A stretch of 64,000 nt of DNA from Akkermansiaceae bacterium (GCA_947462535.1 CANHPN010000006.1:19625-83624), one strand, 5' to 3'. Counted from the first letter of the stretch, positions 33,031-42,811 are shown. The notes: generated by a model from the letters alone, not told the origin. A program made the numbers and translations.

Positions 33031-34554
33031 TTATTCCCACTCAATGCTGGCCGGCGGCTTGGTGGAGACGTCGTAGAGCACGCGGTTGATGCCCTTCACC
33101 TCGTTGAGAATGCGGTGGCTGGTCTCGCGGAGGATGATCGGCGGGAGCTCGACCCAGTCGGCGGTCATCGCGTCCTCGGAAACAACGGCGCGGAGGGTGA
33201 TCGCCCACTCGTAGCTGCGCTCGTCGCCTTTGACACCGACGGTTTTCACCGGGATGAGCCCGGCGTAGGCCTGCCAGACCTTGTCATACCAGCCGTGCTC
33301 TTTGAGTTTTCCGATGAAGATGGCGTCGCACTCGCGGATGATGTGGAGCCGGTCCTCGGTGACCACACCGGGGCAGCGGACCGCTAGGCCAGGGCCGGGG
33401 AACGGGTGGCGCTGGAGGATGTCATGGGCGATGCCTAACGAAGCGCCGAGTTCGCGGACTTCGTCCTTGAAGAGCTCGGCCAGGGGTTCGAGGACCTTGC
33501 CTTGGGCCTGAAGCTCGAGGATGCGGTCCACGCGGTTGTGGTGAGTTTTGATCTTCGAGGCTTTCGATTTCGCGTTGGACGCGCTTTCGATGACGTCCGG
33601 ATAGAGTGTGCCCTGCGCGAGCATCTCGGCATCGCCGACGGAATCCCAGAAGACATCGATGAAAAGATTGCCGATGATCACACGCTTTTTCTCGGGGTCG
33701 TCCACGCCCTCGAGCGCCTTGAGGAACCGCTCCGCGCAATCGACCGTTTCGATTGGCACGCCCATGCGGTGGAAATTGTTGCGGACTTCCTCTCCCTCGT
33801 TTTTGCGCATCAGTCCGTGATCGACGAAGATCGCCCTGACATTCGCGCCGGCTTCGTGAAGCAGGACGGCGAGCACGGTGCTGTCCACGCCGCCGGAGAC
33901 CCCGCAGACGATTTGCTTGTTGCCGATTTTCTCGCGGATGCCGTCGATGATCTCGCGCTTGAAGTCGTCGATCCGGAACGGAAGCAGGTGGCTGGCGTTG
34001 AGCAGGAAATTGTGGAGGATGCGCAGGCCCTCGTGGCTGTGCGTGACTTCCGGGTGGAACTGGATTCCGAAGAATTTGTCGTTCCATTGCAGCGAGACCG
34101 GCGTGCCGTGCTGATTCTTGGCGATGATCTTCGCGCCTTCCGGCAGGATTTTCACCGTGTCCGAGTGGCTCATCCAGACTTGCGATGAAGCGGAGACGCC
34201 TTCGTAAAGGCCCGCGCACTCGGCGGGGAACAAATTGGCCGGGCCGTATTCGCGGCGGTTGCTGGCTTCCACGCTGCCGCCGAATTTGATGTTCAACAAC
34301 TGCATCCCGTAACAGACGCCAAGGACCGGCACGCCGAAGGCTTTGAGCGCTTCGAAATCCAGGTCCGGAGCGTCCGCCTCGCTGGTGCTCTTCGGACCGC
34401 CGGATAGAATGATGGCTCCGGGTTTGCCGATGTCAGGAAAATCCTCGATGGCGTAGAGCTTGGCGAAATAGCCGAGCTCGCGGACTCGGCGGACGATGAG
34501 CTGGGTGTATTGCGAGCCGAAATCGAGGACGGCGACGTGGTTGGTATCGTGCAT
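33031..34554 (-). CDS. guaA: GMP synthase (glutamine-hydrolysing)
   Basis: VLDFGSQYTQLIVRRVRELG, VLGVCYGMQLL, VCGVSGGVDSTVLAVLLHEA, HPFPGPGLAVRCPG, C-terminal KPPASIEWE. Confidence 0.98.
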   Translation of the reverse strand: MHDTNHVAVLDFGSQYTQLIVRRVRELGYFAKLYAIEDFPDIGKPGAIILSGGPKSTSEADAPDLDFEALKAFGVPVLGVCYGMQLLNIKFGGSVEASNRREYGPANLFPAECAGLYEGVSASSQVWMSHSDTVKILPEGAKIIAKNQHGTPVSLQWNDKFFGIQFHPEVTHSHEGLRILHNFLLNASHLLPFRIDDFKREIIDGIREKIGNKQIVCGVSGGVDSTVLAVLLHEAGANVRAIFVDHGLMRKNEGEEVRNNFHRMGVPIETVDCAERFLKALEGVDDPEKKRVIIGNLFIDVFWDSVGDAEMLAQGTLYPDVIESASNAKSKASKIKTHHNRVDRILELQAQGKVLEPLAELFKDEVRELGASLGIAHDILQRHPFPGPGLAVRCPGVVTEDRLHIIRECDAIFIGKLKEHGWYDKVWQAYAGLIPVKTVGVKGDERSYEWAITLRAVVSEDAMTADWVELPPIILRETSHRILNEVKGINRVLYDVSTKPPASIEWE

Positions 34555-34576
34555 TTTTTAAATAGGGAAAGAGTTT

Positions 34577-34679
34577 ACCGAAAAGACGCGGAGGTCGCAA
34601 GGGGACGCAGAGGTGTAGATGATTCTATCCAACTCAAAATCTTCTCTGCGTTCCTTTGCGACCTTTGCGCCTCTGCGGT
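34577..34679. repeat. Extragenic imperfect inverted-repeat element between guaA and guaB
   Basis: 36-nt arms 34577-34612 and 34644-34679, ungapped reverse-complement alignment with 29/36 matches (ACCG...AGGTCGCAA.GG.ACGCAGAG), 31-bp spacer. Confidence 0.75.
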
Positions 34680-34690
34680 GAAAATTCATC

Positions 34691-36145
34691 TTAGCTTAGC
34701 GGCTGATAGTTCGTCGGCTCCTCGGTCATGACGATGTCATGGACGTGGCTTTCGCGGAGGCCGCCGGCGGTGACGCGGACGAAGTTGGCGCGCTCGCGGA
34801 GCTCGCTGATGGTGGAAGCGCCGACGTAACCCATGCCGGACTTGAGGCCGCCCATGAGTTGGAAAATCACGTCGGACAGCGGGCCTTTGTAGGGGACGCG
34901 GCCTTCGACGCCTTCCGCGACGAGCTTGCCGGAGCTGTTCTGGCCGTAGCGGTCGCCCGCGCCTTTTTGCATGGCTCCGATGGAACCCATGCCACGATAG
35001 GTTTTGAAACGGCGGCCTTGCGATTGCACCGTCTGGCCGGGGCTTTCGCGGGTGCCTGCCAGAAGCGAGCCTAACATGACGAGGTCGGCACCGGCGGCGA
35101 GCGCCTTGACGATGTCACCCGAGTAGCGGATGCCGCCGTCGGCGATGACTTTCACGCCGTGCTCGCGGCAGACGCCGGCGACGTTTTGAATGGCGGTGAA
35201 TTGCGGCATACCGACGCCGGAAATGACGCGGGTGGTGCAGATCGATCCGGGACCGACGCCGACTTTCACGGCGCTGGCTCCGGCCGATACGAGATCGCGC
35301 GCGCCTTGCTCGGTGACGACGTTTCCGGCGACGACCGGCACGTTGGAAAGCGCGCGGAGTTTTCCGATGACTTCCATCACGTGGCGCGTATGGCCGGTGG
35401 CGGCGTCGATGAAAAGGGCGTCCGCGCCGGCATCGATCAGCACGCGGCCGCGGTCGATGCAATCCGGTCCCACGCCCACGGCGGCACCGCAGCGGAGCTG
35501 GCCGTTAGCATCCTTGGCGGCGTTGGTGAAGGTGATGCGTTTTTCGATGTCAGAGCCGGTGATGAGTCCGACGAGACGGCCGTCCGAATCAATGAGCGGC
35601 AGTTTCTCAATCCGGTTTTGATAGAGAATGCGGCGGGCTTCTTCGAGGCTGGTGTTGCCGGGCGCGGTGATCAATTTCTCGCGGGGCGTCATTACGTCGG
35701 CCACGATCGCGTCGAGGCGGTCGAGGTAGCGGACATCGCGACCGGTGACCATGCCTTCGAGGTGGCCGTCGGCATCGATGACGGGAAATCCGGAGAAGCC
35801 GTTCTTCGCCATGATCGCGCGGACGTGATCGACAGTGTCCTCCTTGCTGACGGTGTGGGGTTTCTGAATGACGGCGTTTTCCGAGCGTTTCACGCGGTAA
35901 ACCATCGCCGCCTGCTCGTCGATCGGGCAGGCCCGGTGGATGACGCCCATGCCGCCCTCGCGAGCCAGGGCGATCGCCAGATCGTGTTCGGAAACCGTGT
36001 CCATGGCCGCCGAAACGACGGGGAGAAACAACGGAATACCCGCCGTGACGTGCGTGGAAAGGTCCGCCTCCCCGGGCAAAACCGAGCTCAAAGCCGGCAC
36101 CAGAAGCACGTCGTCAAATGAAAGTCCGAGAGAAATCTCTGCCAT
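34691..36145 (-). CDS. guaB: IMP dehydrogenase (with CBS pair)
   Basis: [76 protein letters not shown]. Confidence 0.97.
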   Translation of the reverse strand: MAEISLGLSFDDVLLVPALSSVLPGEADLSTHVTAGIPLFLPVVSAAMDTVSEHDLAIALAREGGMGVIHRACPIDEQAAMVYRVKRSENAVIQKPHTVSKEDTVDHVRAIMAKNGFSGFPVIDADGHLEGMVTGRDVRYLDRLDAIVADVMTPREKLITAPGNTSLEEARRILYQNRIEKLPLIDSDGRLVGLITGSDIEKRITFTNAAKDANGQLRCGAAVGVGPDCIDRGRVLIDAGADALFIDAATGHTRHVMEVIGKLRALSNVPVVAGNVVTEQGARDLVSAGASAVKVGVGPGSICTTRVISGVGMPQFTAIQNVAGVCREHGVKVIADGGIRYSGDIVKALAAGADLVMLGSLLAGTRESPGQTVQSQGRRFKTYRGMGSIGAMQKGAGDRYGQNSSGKLVAEGVEGRVPYKGPLSDVIFQLMGGLKSGMGYVGASTISELRERANFVRVTAGGLRESHVHDIVMTEEPTNYQPLS

Positions 36146-36256
36146 GGCGGAGTCAATAGAAGCGCTTTTCCGGGCGCAAGTCCGAATCCAGTCCGAATCC
36201 AAAAAGCGCTCGATTATGGGCTTGCACGGGCGGGGCATGGCCGGGAGTTTGGCAGC

Positions 36257-37210
36257 GTGATTTCGCCGGGTGCCGTGATCGCATCGGTCCTGCCGGTGTA
36301 TTTGCTAATTGTCGCAGGGGCGGTTTTGCGCCGGACGGGCGTGCTCCACACGGAGCATGACTCCGGGGTGATGCGGGTGATTTACACGGTGATGCTGCCG
36401 TGTTTCATTCTGGATAAAATCCTAGGAAGCTCGGTGCTGCGGAGCGGATCGGTGGTGTTGTGGTCGATCGGGCTCGGGTTCGGGCTGATCATGGCGGGGA
36501 TCGTGATCGGGCTCTTAGTGGGCCGCTTGATCGGGCTGGAGCGCGGGACGGGAATGCGGACTTTTGCGCTGAGCGCGGGCTGTCAGAATTTCGGTTTCAC
36601 GGCGGCTCCGGTGCTTGAAATTCTATGGGGCACGGGGGCGCTGGCCTTGCTTTTCGTGCACAACATCGGGGTGGAAACCGCGATCTGGTCGGTGGGCATC
36701 ATGATCATGAGCGGCGAGCCCGGAATCCCGTGGCGGCGGCTTCTCAACGGCCCGATCATCGCGGTGGCGATCGGTCTGACGCTGGTGGCGGCGGGACTGG
36801 ACGACCAGGTGACGGGGCCGGTTAGAAAGGCGATTTCATTGATCGGTGTGGGAGCGTTTCCACTGGCGATCCTGATCACGGGCTGCTCGATGATGGATCT
36901 GGCAGGCGCGGAAAAACCAAGCTGGCGGGTGCTCGCGGGAGGCGCGCTGGTGCGGCTGATCCTCGCGCCAATGGCGATTCTGGCAGCTGCGAAATTTTTC
37001 CCGCTGCCAGTGGAGTTGCGTCAGGTGTTAGTGGTGCAGGCGGCGATGCCGGCGGGGATGTCGGCGATTCTGCTGGCGCGGATGTATGGCGGGCGGCCTG
37101 CGGTGGCGGTGCAGATCGTGATCGCGACGACGGTGCTGAGCTTGCTCACGCTGCCATGGATCATCACCTGGGGGAGCGAGTGGATCTGGCTGAAAGCCTT
37201 GTTGCCATGA
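36257..37210 (+). CDS. AEC-family (auxin efflux carrier-like) transporter
   Basis: About 10 TM segments; GCQNFGFTAAPVLEILWG; C-terminal QVLVVQAAMPAGMSAILLARMYGG. Confidence 0.85.
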   Translation: MISPGAVIASVLPVYLLIVAGAVLRRTGVLHTEHDSGVMRVIYTVMLPCFILDKILGSSVLRSGSVVLWSIGLGFGLIMAGIVIGLLVGRLIGLERGTGMRTFALSAGCQNFGFTAAPVLEILWGTGALALLFVHNIGVETAIWSVGIMIMSGEPGIPWRRLLNGPIIAVAIGLTLVAAGLDDQVTGPVRKAISLIGVGAFPLAILITGCSMMDLAGAEKPSWRVLAGGALVRLILAPMAILAAAKFFPLPVELRQVLVVQAAMPAGMSAILLARMYGGRPAVAVQIVIATTVLSLLTLPWIITWGSEWIWLKALLP

Positions 37211-37229
37211 GCGGGCGGGCTGTCATTCA

Positions 37230-38087
37230 ATGGCGGAGATGAACGACCATTCAGCTATTCTGATCGAACTCGCGCTCGCCGAAGACATCGGCAGCGGTGA
37301 CGTCACTGCCCGTTACTTCATCCCGGAAGAGCGCCGGGCCTGCGCGTTCGTGGCGGTGCGCAAGGACGGCGTGGTGTCCGGCGTCGAGTTGGCGGCCCGG
37401 GTTTTCAGCACGGTCGATCCTTCGCTGGCTGTGGAAATCCTGATTTCCGACGGCAGCCGCGTGGCCGCAGGGGCCTTGTTGATACGCGTGGAGGGCTCCG
37501 CCCGGTCGATCCTCACAGCCGAGAGGACAGCGCTGAATTTCCTCCAACACCTCAGCGGAGTGGCCACGCTGACCGCCCGATACGTGGAGCAAGTGAAAGG
37601 CACCCGCGCCCGGATTCTCGACACGCGGAAGACGACGCCCGGTTACCGATTGCTAGAGAAAAATGCCGTGCTCGATGGCGGCGGCACCAATCACCGTCTG
37701 GGGCTCTACGACCGCGCGATGGTGAAGGACAACCATCTCGTCGCTGAGGGCGGAACCGAAGCGATCCAAGCGGCGATCGACCAACTCAAGTCGGACAAGC
37801 CCGAAGTCGAGGTCGAGCTGGAAGCTGACAGCCTTGAACAAGTCCGGGCCTTCCTCGCGATGGAGGGCGTTGATTTCATTTTGCTCGATAACATGAGCTT
37901 GGAGGAACTGCGCGCGGCCGTGGAAATGCGCGGGGACCGCGGCAAACCGCTGCTCGAAGCAAGCGGTGGCGTTAGTTTGGAAACGCTGCGTGAGATCGCT
38001 GAAACCGGGGTGGATTTCATTTCCGTAGGTGCCCTCACCCACTCGGCTCCGGCGCTCGACGTCGGCTTGGATTTCGAAACACTTTAG
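37230..38087 (+). CDS. nadC: Nicotinate-nucleotide pyrophosphorylase (carboxylating)
   Basis: LAEDIGSGDVTARY, RTALNFLQHLSGVATLTARYV, ILDTRKTTPGYRLLEKNAVLDGGGTNHRLGLYDRAMVKDNHL. Confidence 0.97.
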   Translation: MAEMNDHSAILIELALAEDIGSGDVTARYFIPEERRACAFVAVRKDGVVSGVELAARVFSTVDPSLAVEILISDGSRVAAGALLIRVEGSARSILTAERTALNFLQHLSGVATLTARYVEQVKGTRARILDTRKTTPGYRLLEKNAVLDGGGTNHRLGLYDRAMVKDNHLVAEGGTEAIQAAIDQLKSDKPEVEVELEADSLEQVRAFLAMEGVDFILLDNMSLEELRAAVEMRGDRGKPLLEASGGVSLETLREIAETGVDFISVGALTHSAPALDVGLDFETL

Positions 38088-38090
38088 CCG

Positions 38091-38849
38091 ATGACTCCCG
38101 AAGATTTCCCTGCGGCCGCCGCGGATTTCCCCGAACCGTTCCGCTTGCTCGTCCGCGAATCGGCGGAGTCCACCAACGACGAGGTCCGCATGCTCGCGCA
38201 GGCGGGAGCTGCGGACGGGCTCATCGTCCTCGCCGAGCGCCAGACCGCCGGCCGCGGACGGCGTGGAGCGGCATGGTTTTCTGCGGCCGGGGAATCACTC
38301 GCGTTTTCAATCCTCATCCGCCCGCAGGAGCCGAAATCCCTGTGGCCGCGGCTCGCGCTCGCCGCAGGACTCGCGGTGGCGGAGGCGGCGGAAACCTTCG
38401 GTCCGCAAGCCGGCATCAAATGGCCGAACGACGTCTGGATCGGACACCGGAAAACGGCCGGAATCCTCGTCGAAGCCGGCGCGGATTTCGCGGTCGTCGG
38501 GATCGGGCTCAACGTCAACACCACCGGCTTTCCGCCCGAAGTTTCGGAAATCGCGACCTCCCTCCAGATCGAGACATCACAGGCTTTTTCCCGCGCGGAG
38601 GTCTTGGGGGCGATCATCCGGAAATTCGCCCGACGCCGTCACCAAATCAGCCATGATTTCGAGGAATTGCTGTCCGCCGTGCGTCTGCGCTGCGTTTTGA
38701 CCGGAAAACGAGTGAGCCTGACCACCGCGAGCGGAAAGAGAACCGGCATCGTAGAGGGAATCGCGGCGGGCGGCGAACTCCTGCTCCGCAGCGAGCACGG
38801 ACTCGAGCGCCTGATCCAAGCCGACGAGGTGCGATTGCTGCCGCCATGA
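38091..38849 (+). CDS. birA: Biotin--[acetyl-CoA-carboxylase] ligase
   Basis: AERQTAGRGRRGAAWFSAAGESLAFSILIRP, IKWPNDVWIGHRKTAGILVEAG, VVGIGLNVNT. Confidence 0.93.
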   Translation: MTPEDFPAAAADFPEPFRLLVRESAESTNDEVRMLAQAGAADGLIVLAERQTAGRGRRGAAWFSAAGESLAFSILIRPQEPKSLWPRLALAAGLAVAEAAETFGPQAGIKWPNDVWIGHRKTAGILVEAGADFAVVGIGLNVNTTGFPPEVSEIATSLQIETSQAFSRAEVLGAIIRKFARRRHQISHDFEELLSAVRLRCVLTGKRVSLTTASGKRTGIVEGIAAGGELLLRSEHGLERLIQADEVRLLPP

Positions 38850-38893
38850 AATCCCAAGTTTCTTTTCGAACAAAGCAACGCCAAGCTCCCTTC

Positions 38894-39319
38894 ATGAAAT
38901 TGAATCCTGCCGTCCTGTTTGCAACCTTCTCCTGCCTTTTCATTGCATCCTGCGCCTCCACTAAGACGGAGAAGCCAGAGTCCACAAAAACCGTGGAGGA
39001 AAGCCCCAAACTGGTGGGCCGTGTCGCATCCATCCCTGCGGACAGTCGCTTCGTCTTGATTCAAAGCTACGGCAAATGGAATATCGAGTCCGGCCAAATT
39101 CTCACCACTCGCGGTCCGGATGACCGCACCGCCAACCTCCGGACCACCGGTGAAAACCTCGGCGAATTCGCGGCGGCCGACCTCAAATCCGGCAGCGTTG
39201 AAGTGGGCGACGCGGTCTATTCCCAGCACGTCGCCAAGCCTGCGGAAGTGTCAACAACTCCCGAAACGCTTCAACCTCAAAACAAAACGCTTTCGGAAAA
39301 TATTCAAAAAAATAATTAA
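38894..39319 (+). CDS. Hypothetical lipoprotein
   Basis: MKLNPAVLFATFSCLFIASCASTKTEKPE lipobox. Confidence 0.6.
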   Translation: MKLNPAVLFATFSCLFIASCASTKTEKPESTKTVEESPKLVGRVASIPADSRFVLIQSYGKWNIESGQILTTRGPDDRTANLRTTGENLGEFAAADLKSGSVEVGDAVYSQHVAKPAEVSTTPETLQPQNKTLSENIQKNN

Positions 39320-39394
39320 CTTTTTGTGAATTATTTGCTTCCAAAACCTCTTAGCTCCATGTATTTTTAAAAAGTCCCGCTTGAATACTGAGCG

Positions 39395-39466
39395 CAGCTA
39401 TAAATATTAAGTTTTAGAGTTGATTACTATCCGGGAAACCGGGTAGCTTTTCTATTACTATAGCTG
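39395..39466 (+). promoter_or_regulatory. Nested inverted repeats in AT-rich leader upstream of marR-type gene
   Basis: Outer arms CAGCTATA (39395-39402) / TATAGCTG (39459-39466) enclose hairpin CTATCCGG-GAAA-CCGGGTAG (39427-39446), which is followed by CTTTTCTATT. Confidence 0.5.
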
Positions 39467-39511
39467 TGTCTCCTTAGATGTCCCGAAACATGAACCCTAC
39501 AACCAGCCATA

Positions 39512-39967
39512 ATGAAAACAATGAACGCCTTGGGCGCTTCGGTGAAAGCCGACGCGGACCGTCTTGCTGACTTCGTCCTGCTTACACAGCGGAGCTGCAT
39601 CCTAAACCTGTCAACAGAACTCAGCAAAGGAAACGTCTCTTTCCCGCAGTTCTTTCTTCTAACTTACCTATCCAGCGAAGAATATCTCACGATGTCCGAC
39701 ATTGCGAAAAAGATGGGCCACTCGACCGCCGCTGCCACCGGCCTAGTCGATCGGTTGGAGAAACTGTCCTACGTTGAGCGAGTCCACGCCGCAGAAGATC
39801 GCCGTAAAATCATGGTCCGCATCACCGCTAAAGGAATCGAACTCGTTTCGAAGATGCGCACAGAAATTGCCAACGATCTGGTGGGTATTCTGGCCGGTAT
39901 GGATGAAGACCAGGCGGAAACCGTCGAGCACACCAAGCGCGCCATTCAAGGCCGTGCGATCGCGTAA
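39512..39967 (+). CDS. MarR-family transcriptional regulator
   Basis: YLSSEEYLTMSDIAKKMGHSTAAATGLVDRLEKLSYVERVHAAEDRRKIMVRITAKGIEL wHTH. Confidence 0.92.
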   Translation: MKTMNALGASVKADADRLADFVLLTQRSCILNLSTELSKGNVSFPQFFLLTYLSSEEYLTMSDIAKKMGHSTAAATGLVDRLEKLSYVERVHAAEDRRKIMVRITAKGIELVSKMRTEIANDLVGILAGMDEDQAETVEHTKRAIQGRAIA

Positions 39968-39997
39968 CCAATAGTTTTCTTCTCTGAATAAAGCAGC

Positions 39998-40714
39998 TTG
40001 GCGAATCATTACTACCTCCGTTACCGTCCCCGGGTGACGGAGGCGTTCCCCTTTCTGGAGTCCTTGAACTCGATCCCCGGCGTCCGCGCCGGGTGGTCCG
40101 GGCGCGTGGCGGATTTACCCATCACCGGCGACCGGGATGAGGCGATGAATTTGTTGCGCCCGCATCACGCCGCCGCGGTGGCCGATTTCGCCGGAGTATC
40201 CGCGGAATGGTGGCGCGCGGAGCAAGTTCACGGCGTTTCGGTGGCGATCGTCCCCGGAATTCCGCAAATCATCGCACCCGACGGACTTCCGGTCGTTCCG
40301 GGCGTCGATGGCTTGGTCACTTGCAAGCCAGGAATCGTGCTCGCGATTTACGCGGCGGACTGCGGCGCGATCTGGCTCGCGGACCGTGAAACCGGCGCGA
40401 TCGGGCTGCTGCACTCGGGAAAAAAAGGCACCGAAGGAAATATTTTCGAAGCCGCACTCGGCGTGATGGCCGCGCAATTCGGCACCCGCGCCGAGGACGT
40501 CACCGCGGTGCTCAGCCCATGCATCCGCAAGCCTGACTATGACGTGGATTTCGCCGCTGAAATCGGCTATCAGGCGGCCCGTGCCGGTGTCGGCGACTTT
40601 TCCGACTGCGGGCTGAATACCGCCGCCGATCTGGAACATTTCTACAGCTACCGCCGGGAACTCGGCAAAACCGGTCGCATGATGGCGCTCATTGTCCGCG
40701 ATTTTCTCCCATGA
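39998..40714 (+). CDS. pgeF: Polyphenol oxidase/laccase-domain protein (YfiH/PgeF family)
   Basis: AEQVHGVSV, PGVDGLVTCKPGIVLAIYAADCGAIWLAD, GLLHSGKKGTEGNI, SPCIRKPDYDVD. TTG start. Confidence 0.85.
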   Translation: MANHYYLRYRPRVTEAFPFLESLNSIPGVRAGWSGRVADLPITGDRDEAMNLLRPHHAAAVADFAGVSAEWWRAEQVHGVSVAIVPGIPQIIAPDGLPVVPGVDGLVTCKPGIVLAIYAADCGAIWLADRETGAIGLLHSGKKGTEGNIFEAALGVMAAQFGTRAEDVTAVLSPCIRKPDYDVDFAAEIGYQAARAGVGDFSDCGLNTAADLEHFYSYRRELGKTGRMMALIVRDFLP

Positions 40715-41556
40715 GCACCTTCACTCTTCAAGCCCCCGCCAAGCTGAATCTCTCATTGCGCTTGCTAGGCAAGCGCGACGACGGGTTTCATGAAATCGAC
40801 ACGCTGATGGTGAAACTACCCGGCTTGGCCGACGAAATCGAGTTCAGCCAAGCCGAAGAATTCTCGTTCAAATGCGACGACCCTAGCGTGCCCGGCGATG
40901 AAGGAAACCTTGTCGTGAAGGCCGTGCGAGCCTACGAGTCCGCCGCCGGCATTTTCTGCCGCTGCTCGATTTCGCTCAAGAAAGCTATCCCCCACGGCGC
41001 CGGACTTGGGGGCGGCAGCAGCGACGCCGCCATGACCTTGCTCGGACTCAACCGGCACCACGATTTCCGGCTCAGCGTCGCTTCCATTTACGAACTCGCG
41101 GCGTCGCTCGGCTCGGACATCCCGTTTTTCCTCACCACCGGAGCCTCCCGCTGCACTGGGCGCGGGGAAAAAATCGAACCCGCCCCCTCCCCACCTGCGA
41201 TGGCGGTGCTACTCCTCAAGCCATCCTTCAATGTCTCAACGCCAGATGCTTACGACCGGTGGAAACAATCGTTTCAAATCTCGGGAGTGAGTTATACCCG
41301 GCAGGAAATCGGCGGCGTTTCGCTTTCCAACGATCTCGAACGTCCCGTTTTTGAAAAACACCGCTTCCTCGCCGAGCTCAAGCAGTGGCTCTTGGCACGC
41401 AGGGAAACCGCCGCCGCGCTGATGAGCGGCTCCGGCTCTACGGTTTTCGCCGTTCTTCACGACGGAGCTGATGCGGAAACCCTCGCCAAATCCGCCCGCC
41501 ACGAACTCGATCCCGGCCTGTGGCATTGGGCGGGCCAGACCGAAGGAACTGATTGA
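40711..41556 (+). CDS. ispE: 4-diphosphocytidyl-2-C-methyl-D-erythritol kinase
   Basis: LQAPAKLNLSLRLLGKRDDGFHEIDTLMV, IPHGAGLGGGSSDAAMTLLGLN, LGSDIPFFLTTGASRCTGRGE; 4-bp overlap with pgeF. Confidence 0.95.
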   Translation: MSTFTLQAPAKLNLSLRLLGKRDDGFHEIDTLMVKLPGLADEIEFSQAEEFSFKCDDPSVPGDEGNLVVKAVRAYESAAGIFCRCSISLKKAIPHGAGLGGGSSDAAMTLLGLNRHHDFRLSVASIYELAASLGSDIPFFLTTGASRCTGRGEKIEPAPSPPAMAVLLLKPSFNVSTPDAYDRWKQSFQISGVSYTRQEIGGVSLSNDLERPVFEKHRFLAELKQWLLARRETAAALMSGSGSTVFAVLHDGADAETLAKSARHELDPGLWHWAGQTEGTD

Positions 41557-41608
41557 TTGAGGGCGTTTGTAACCGTCACCGGGGAAACCTGCGGTTTCGC
41601 TATCAGCC

Positions 41609-41917
41609 TCAAGAATTCGACCAATTCAGGCCTTTTTCCTGCCTCCAGCGGCGGTAAGCGCTGAACTGCTCGCCCTTCCTCAACTCGCGTCTGGCGGGAT
41701 CCTCGCTGAGAAATACCTCGAACGCCCCGCCGGACGAGGTTTCCGCCTCGGACGGCACCGACCCCGACGATTCCGGGTGGCTGGCGCTTTGGCCAAGCAG
41801 ACTTTCGATCCGCGACAAACGTCGCGAGAGCCTGAAAGTCATGAACAACACCAGGACGAGCAGCCCGGCGCAGGATGAGAGCAGGATGACAAACGTGGGC
41901 GCTTCAGATTCTGGCAT
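41609..41917 (-). CDS. Small hypothetical membrane-anchored protein
   Basis: FVILLSSCAGLLVLVLFMTFRLSRRLSRIE TM plus SAYRRWRQEKGLNW tail. Confidence 0.5.
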   Translation of the reverse strand: MPESEAPTFVILLSSCAGLLVLVLFMTFRLSRRLSRIESLLGQSASHPESSGSVPSEAETSSGGAFEVFLSEDPARRELRKGEQFSAYRRWRQEKGLNWSNS

Positions 41918-41961
41918 GCGGGAGTCTTGTGAAACCCCGGCGGACTTGAGAAGCCCAAATC

Positions 41962-42122
41962 CTTGGACTGGAGGCAGCCTGCTGCCGCTTTCAACTGCCA
42001 GTCTGCTGGCCGGAAGTGGAAATAGCAGTCATCCAACGTGCTGCCACCCTGCAAGCCCGCTCGCAGCAGGCTGCGACGGCAAAGTGGCAACAGGCCGCAC
42101 GCGGACTCGCGGTTTGTCCAAG
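41962..42122. repeat. 161-bp palindrome-rich element abutting the subtilase remnant
   Basis: Terminal CTTGGAC (41962-41968) / GTCCAAG (42116-42122); internal GGCAGCCTGCTGCC (41973-41986) and inverted CGCAGCAGGCTGCG (42062-42075). Confidence 0.45.
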
Positions 42123-42811
42123 AACCAGCGCTTTCTGCCAGACCAAGGCCGCCACGCCGGCGGTGTGCGGGCACGCCATGCTGGTGCCTGACATGCTGGT
42201 CGTGCCGCCACCAAGTTTGGTGGACAAGATTCCGACGGACTCCACAAAGCCCGACTTGGTGATATTTTCCTGAGTCGCTCCCGGGGCGGAAATACCGACG
42301 CCGATGCCGGTGGTGGAATTGAACGCTCCATCCGAGGTGAAATGGGGTGCCGTGTCCGCGCCGATGACGCCGCCGAAATTGCGGTTAGCGTTAGTGCCCG
42401 CCTTCGCGGTCGTACTCGCGATGGCGATGACCTCCGGATAGGCGGCGGGGACTTTCTGCGAGACTTCCAGCGTCGCTTCGTTACCTGCGGCGACGATGAC
42501 GGCGATGGTTCCGGCGACGTGCGTGCCGTGGCCGTTGTCGTCTTGCGCAGTGCCGATAAACGCGGAGTAAGATCCAATGCCCAGCGGTTGGAGGGGTTTT
42601 TGATAGACGAACTTCGGCACGACTCCGTGCGCCGTTGCGACCGCGCGCGGGTTCAGGCCGCCACACAGCTCGACGATGCAGCGGTCGGGAATGGCTTTAG
42701 CTGGAGCGGCCTGCCCGGATGGGCCGGGTGTTAGTCCGTCATCGTCCGCGGCAAATTCGGCGGTGGTGAAAAGAGAGCTGAGCCGAGAGCTGCGAGGGTG
42801 CGGGTGTTCAT
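41991..42811 (-). pseudogene. Decayed subtilisin-like (S8) serine protease
   Basis: I9-like propeptide IPDRCIVELCGGLNPRAVATAHGVVPKFVY, DDNGHGTHVAGTIA fused directly to VIVAAGNE, then SGTSMACPHTAGVAALVWQKA. Frameshift in the signal region, no Asp-region block, aberrant C-terminus. Confidence 0.85.

Noticed and set aside
31988-33076. 362-aa plus-strand ORF antisense to hisS
   Set aside because: Mirror of hisS codon bias; no domain features.
35159-36121. 320-aa plus-strand ORF antisense to guaB
   Set aside because: Shadow ORF over canonical IMPDH.
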